This document shows positions 35,331 through 37,976 of a stretch of 37,976 nt of DNA, piece by piece. This DNA comes from Candidatus Endomicrobiellum basalitermitum. GTDB lineage: Bacteria > Elusimicrobiota > Endomicrobiia > Endomicrobiales > Endomicrobiaceae. The position numbers were made by a program, and so were the translations under genes. The stretch lies in the NCBI GenBank assembly GCA_031282525.1, contig JAITDN010000001.1:1-37976 (forward strand), in the 5' to 3' direction. The notes under the pieces are model-generated. The model was not told the origin of the DNA. It did no database searches and was given only the letters and a program-made list of their open reading frames with translations. Each line of letters begins with the position of its first letter. The stretch's first letter is position 1.

Positions 35331-36010
35331 ATGGAAAAACTATCTCAAATTAATGAAATATTGAGTTTTGTGCTTTCCAGATATTTATGAAGTAGATGCT
35401 TCTAATCGTGGATTTGAAATCTTTTATAATTTAATTAATTGGAAAAACTTGTCAGTTACGAGAGAGAATCTTTGTTTCTGATAATGATTTAGAATTACTT
35501 TTACGAAAGGATAAAATCAACTTATTTTTTTTGTTGGAATCTAAAAATACTTTAAAGAGTTTTGATATTTTAAGTTCTATGATTCAGTGCGAACTTGTTG
35601 TTACTAATATCCTAGATTTATTAGGTATTTTCTGTATTTTTTTTAAAAAAAAGATGAGGTTTTGCGTTAACTAATCTAGAATTTTTTGTAGTTATTTTTT
35701 TTAGGAGACGATAGAGAGGAGATAGAAGAGATAAATCAATATATCTAGGAAGTTAAAGAGTGTTAAGTTGATAAATTTTAGCTCTTGAAAAAATTATCAA
35801 ACATAAGTGGTGTTACACATGCTAATATTTTATAGAGTTGGATAAAATATAGTTGAAAATATATATTTTCTAAGAAAAAAATGATTCCTTTTGTTAAAAC
35901 AATGCATGATAGATGATTAGATACTAAAGCTGCAAAAATAGTTGTCCAGGTCAGTGTTGTTTTTTGTTAAGATTGAGAATACTATAGGCCTTAGAGATAC
36001 GATATAGAGA
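35331..36010 (+). pseudogene. Relic of the radical SAM protein normally upstream of rng (TIGR03960-like)
   Basis: Fragments in shifting frames follow the N-terminal half of the B12-type radical SAM family TIGR03960: CFPDIYEVDASNRGFEIFYN, then LINWKNLSVTRENL; DNDLELLLRKDKINLFFL; LESKNTLKSFDILSSM with CELVVTNILDLLGI; VIFFLGDDREEIEEINQYI; LLKKLSNISGVTHANIL; KKKMIPFVKTMHDR; and a C-x-C..EYYRP trace near 35960-35990 where the cluster motif would be (Q and other codons turned to stops). The C-terminal half is gone. The order of seven blocks makes chance unlikely. These genes commonly sit directly before rng. Not translatable as one protein; several stops and frameshifts. Confidence 0.82.
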
Positions 36011-36178
36011 ACTCCTAAAAAATTATCATGAGAGGGGGGGGGAACAAGAAAATATATAACCTTGAATATTGAAAAGATTTTGTATATAGTACAAGGAAAG
36101 ATTTTTTTTGTAAAATTTATTTAGATATTTTTATCAGAAATATATTTGTAAAGATAAGATGCTGATAGAGAGAAAAAT

Positions 36179-37414
36179 GTGGAAAAGAAAATGGTAGTTG
36201 TGGTTAACAAATCAATTAGAGAGACAAAAGTTGCTGTGCTTGAAAACAATAAACTTTTTGATTTATTTATCGATAGAGAAGACTCTAAAAAGATATTGAA
36301 TAATATTTACAAAGGTAGAGTGCAAAACATTGTTCCCGCATTAGGTTCTGCTTTTGTGGATATTGGATTTGGTAAGAGTGCGTATCTTAGCGTTGATGAT
36401 ATAGTGGTGCAATGCAATGAAAAAAATATTGAAAATATGATTATGTTGGGACAAGATATCATAGTGCAGATCTATAAAGAACCAATAAATAATAAAGGTT
36501 CTAAAGTGACAATGGATATTTCGCTTCCTGGAAGGTTTTTAGTATATATGCCCTTTGGTAGCAATAATATAGGTATATCTAAAAAGATTAAAAATAAACA
36601 GGAATGTGAGAGATTAAAAGATATAGTCAATGAAGCGAAAAAAAATGTAACTGGTGGCATAATAATAAGGACTGAAGCTGAGAAAGTTAAAGAGACGGAA
36701 ATTAAAAACGAAATCAACTATTTAACAAGACTTTGGGTATCTATAATTGAGAAGTTCAAAAACGCAAAACCGACTAGTCTTATTCATAAAGATTTGGGTA
36801 TGGTGTTTCAGATAGTAAGGGATTATTTTTCAGATGATATTACGCTTATGCACATAGACTCGCAAAAAGAGTTCAGCGATGTTGTAGATTTTGTAAAAAT
36901 TGTAATGCCTGAATTCATTGATAAAATTGTGTTTTACAATTCTAAAACGCCTATATTTAAAGCATATGGTATTGAAGAGGAAATAGATAAGTTATGCTCA
37001 AATAAAGTAGATCTTAACTCTGGGGGTTATATTATTATTCAAGAGGTGGAATCTCTTTGTGCTATAGATGTTAATAGTGGAAAATTTACGTCAAAATTTA
37101 CTCAAGAGGAGACTGCTGTTCTTACGAATCTTGAGGCTTCAGATGAAATTGCAAGACAATTAAGGCTTAGGAATATAGGTGGTATAATTGTTGTTGATTT
37201 TATAGATATGAACAAAGCTACAAATAGGCGAAAAGTTTTAAATAGTTTTCGTAAAGCTACTATCAGTGATAAAGCTAAAATAAAAATATGGCCTATTACT
37301 AAACTTGGTCTTATAGAAATGACAAGAGAGAGGAAGAAAAAATCATTGTTTTCTCTTCTCGGTGATACTTGTCCTACCTGTCGAGGATTAGGTTTTGTAT
37401 TTCCAAAAAATTAA
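36179..37414 (+). CDS. rng: Ribonuclease G, C-terminally short
   Basis: An endoribonuclease of the RNase E/G family, acting in rRNA maturation and mRNA decay. NIYKGRVQNIVPALGSAFVD is the S1 domain. The catalytic aspartates are D297 (AIDVNSG) and D340 (VVDFIDM), 43 residues apart as in RNase E (D303/D346). C398-P-T-C401 is the zinc link. The 411-residue product stops ten residues after the zinc link, so the small domain of E. coli RNase G (489 residues) is missing. GTG 36179 is preceded by GAGAG; ATG 36191 is a possible alternative. Upstream is the radical SAM relic. Confidence 0.93.
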   Translation: MEKKMVVVVNKSIRETKVAVLENNKLFDLFIDREDSKKILNNIYKGRVQNIVPALGSAFVDIGFGKSAYLSVDDIVVQCNEKNIENMIMLGQDIIVQIYKEPINNKGSKVTMDISLPGRFLVYMPFGSNNIGISKKIKNKQECERLKDIVNEAKKNVTGGIIIRTEAEKVKETEIKNEINYLTRLWVSIIEKFKNAKPTSLIHKDLGMVFQIVRDYFSDDITLMHIDSQKEFSDVVDFVKIVMPEFIDKIVFYNSKTPIFKAYGIEEEIDKLCSNKVDLNSGGYIIIQEVESLCAIDVNSGKFTSKFTQEETAVLTNLEASDEIARQLRLRNIGGIIVVDFIDMNKATNRRKVLNSFRKATISDKAKIKIWPITKLGLIEMTRERKKKSLFSLLGDTCPTCRGLGFVFPKN

Positions 37415-37456
37415 ACTGTATCCTCATTTTGTTTACAAACAAAATGAGGATACAGT
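37415..37456. terminator. Perfect 20-bp inverted repeat between convergent genes
   Basis: ACTGTATCCTCATTTTGTTT (37415-37434) and its exact reverse complement (37437-37456) flank a central AC. It starts the base after the rng stop. On the minus strand the stem is followed by TTAATTTTTT, a good U-tract, so it should terminate the leftward gene. On the plus strand no T-run follows, so for rng it would act mainly as a 3' stabiliser or a weaker terminator. Confidence 0.8.
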
Positions 37457-37509
37457 AAGCAACATCAAAGAGAAACGTTAAGCACTAAAAAAAAGAAGCA
37501 TGAAAAATT

Positions 37510-37976
37510 TTATGTTCCTAAATATTTTTTTAAAGTTTTACGAACTGCTCCATTTCCAACAAGCATTTCTTTAAAGTATTTTTCTATTTTTTCGCCAAGC
37601 TTTGCTTTATAAAGATTTACACCAAATATTTTTTCATTTGATAAAATCTCTACTAATTTACCATCTGATGAATTCGGTTGCCCTATTTTTACATCTTTTA
37701 GAGAAGCTTGTAAGTATGACATAAGCGGGTCGGGGCTTAGAACCAAAGGATTGTTGTTATCATCTCGACCTATAAGATATCTGCACCAACCGGCTATTGT
37801 TAATGGTATGAATACAAGCGAGTTTATGTCAAGGTTAGAACGTTTTAAATAGAGTTTGATTGTTTCTCCAAAACGTATACCAAGTTTTTGAGATGTATCT
37901 GTTGCAATTCGTTGCGGAGTATCTGGTATATTTGGATTTGGGAAACGTACACTTATGACTTCATTTATGAAATCCA
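37510..37976 (-). CDS. Mannitol-dehydrogenase-family oxidoreductase, C-terminal part
   Basis: The frame runs off the window at the right end; the last whole codon begins at 37974. The visible 154 residues belong to the C-terminal domain: RFPNPNIPDTPQRIATDTSQ, then KLGIRFGETIKLYLKRSN, NSLVFIPLTIAGWCRYLIGR and DDNNNPLVLSPDPLMSYLQ. This matches the mannitol 2-dehydrogenase / fructuronate reductase / tagaturonate reductase group, NAD(P)-dependent polyol or uronate enzymes; the substrate cannot be told from this end. The cofactor domain lies outside. Its stop (37510-37512) is followed leftward by the shared hairpin. Confidence 0.8.
   Translation of the reverse strand, partial: DFINEVISVRFPNPNIPDTPQRIATDTSQKLGIRFGETIKLYLKRSNLDINSLVFIPLTIAGWCRYLIGRDDNNNPLVLSPDPLMSYLQASLKDVKIGQPNSSDGKLVEILSNEKIFGVNLYKAKLGEKIEKYFKEMLVGNGAVRKTLKKYLGT

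Noticed and set aside
36034-36042. Run of nine G bases upstream of rng as a phase-variation or quadruplex signal
   Set aside because: Single homopolymer in decayed DNA, not in a coding frame and with no further G-runs nearby; could also be a sequencing artefact.
35031-36178. CRISPR or tandem repeat content in the gene-poor stretch before rng
   Set aside because: No regularly spaced repeats; the region is explained by the promoter and the radical SAM relic.

Overview
The window is a low-GC bacterial chromosome segment. Its first 17 kb is a long, almost complete ribosomal-protein (S10-spc-alpha) cluster. Next come a rod-shape and peptidoglycan-elongation cluster, then an accessory region with intact housekeeping genes (argF, smpB, addA, addB, rng), small exported proteins and two clearly decayed genes. 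Strong AT bias, frequent A/T homopolymers, wide spacers inside ribosomal operons, and pseudogenes still recognisable at protein level suggest a host-restricted bacterium undergoing genome reduction. Gene content and protein flavour best fit the Elusimicrobiota, genus Endomicrobium (termite-gut flagellate endosymbionts, formerly Termite Group 1). This identification is recalled and inferred; no search was run.

Layout. 1-82: 3' end of tuf. 136-10270: rpsJ, rplC, rplD, rplW, rplB, rpsS, rplV, rpsC, rplP, rpmC, rpsQ, rplN, rplX, rplE, rpsN, rpsH, rplF, rplR, rpsE, rplO; rpmD (L30) is absent between rpsE and rplO. 10311-16820: secY, adk, map, infA, rpmJ, rpsM, rpsK, rpsD, rpoA, rplQ. 16946-22670: mreB, mreC, mreD, mrdA (PBP2), rodA, the elongasome that makes a rod-shaped wall. 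22859-23032: a 57-residue lipoprotein with its own promoter and terminator. 23540-24463: solitary argF behind a strong promoter. 24536-25180 (minus): a membrane-anchored SurA/PpiD-like chaperone without a PPIase domain. 25325-25397: tRNA-Thr(TGT) with a near-consensus promoter. 25500-32279: smpB, addA, addB, with a 48-nt hairpin between addA and addB. 32636-33178: an exported DUF4833 protein. 33242-35030 (minus): a frameshifted Kef-type cation/proton antiporter pseudogene. 35331-36010: the relic of a radical SAM gene of the type that normally precedes rng. 36179-37414: rng (RNase G), ending just after its zinc link. 37510-end (minus): the C-terminal part of a mannitol-dehydrogenase-family oxidoreductase, convergent with rng and sharing a perfect hairpin with it.

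No CRISPR array, transposase, phage gene or defence island is visible. The points most worth a second look are the radical SAM relic with a surviving promoter upstream of rng, the large inverted repeats at gene ends, competing-hairpin leaders inside the ribosomal operon, an AddB without a Walker A motif, and an SD-equipped mini-ORF overlapping a hairpin upstream of mrdA.
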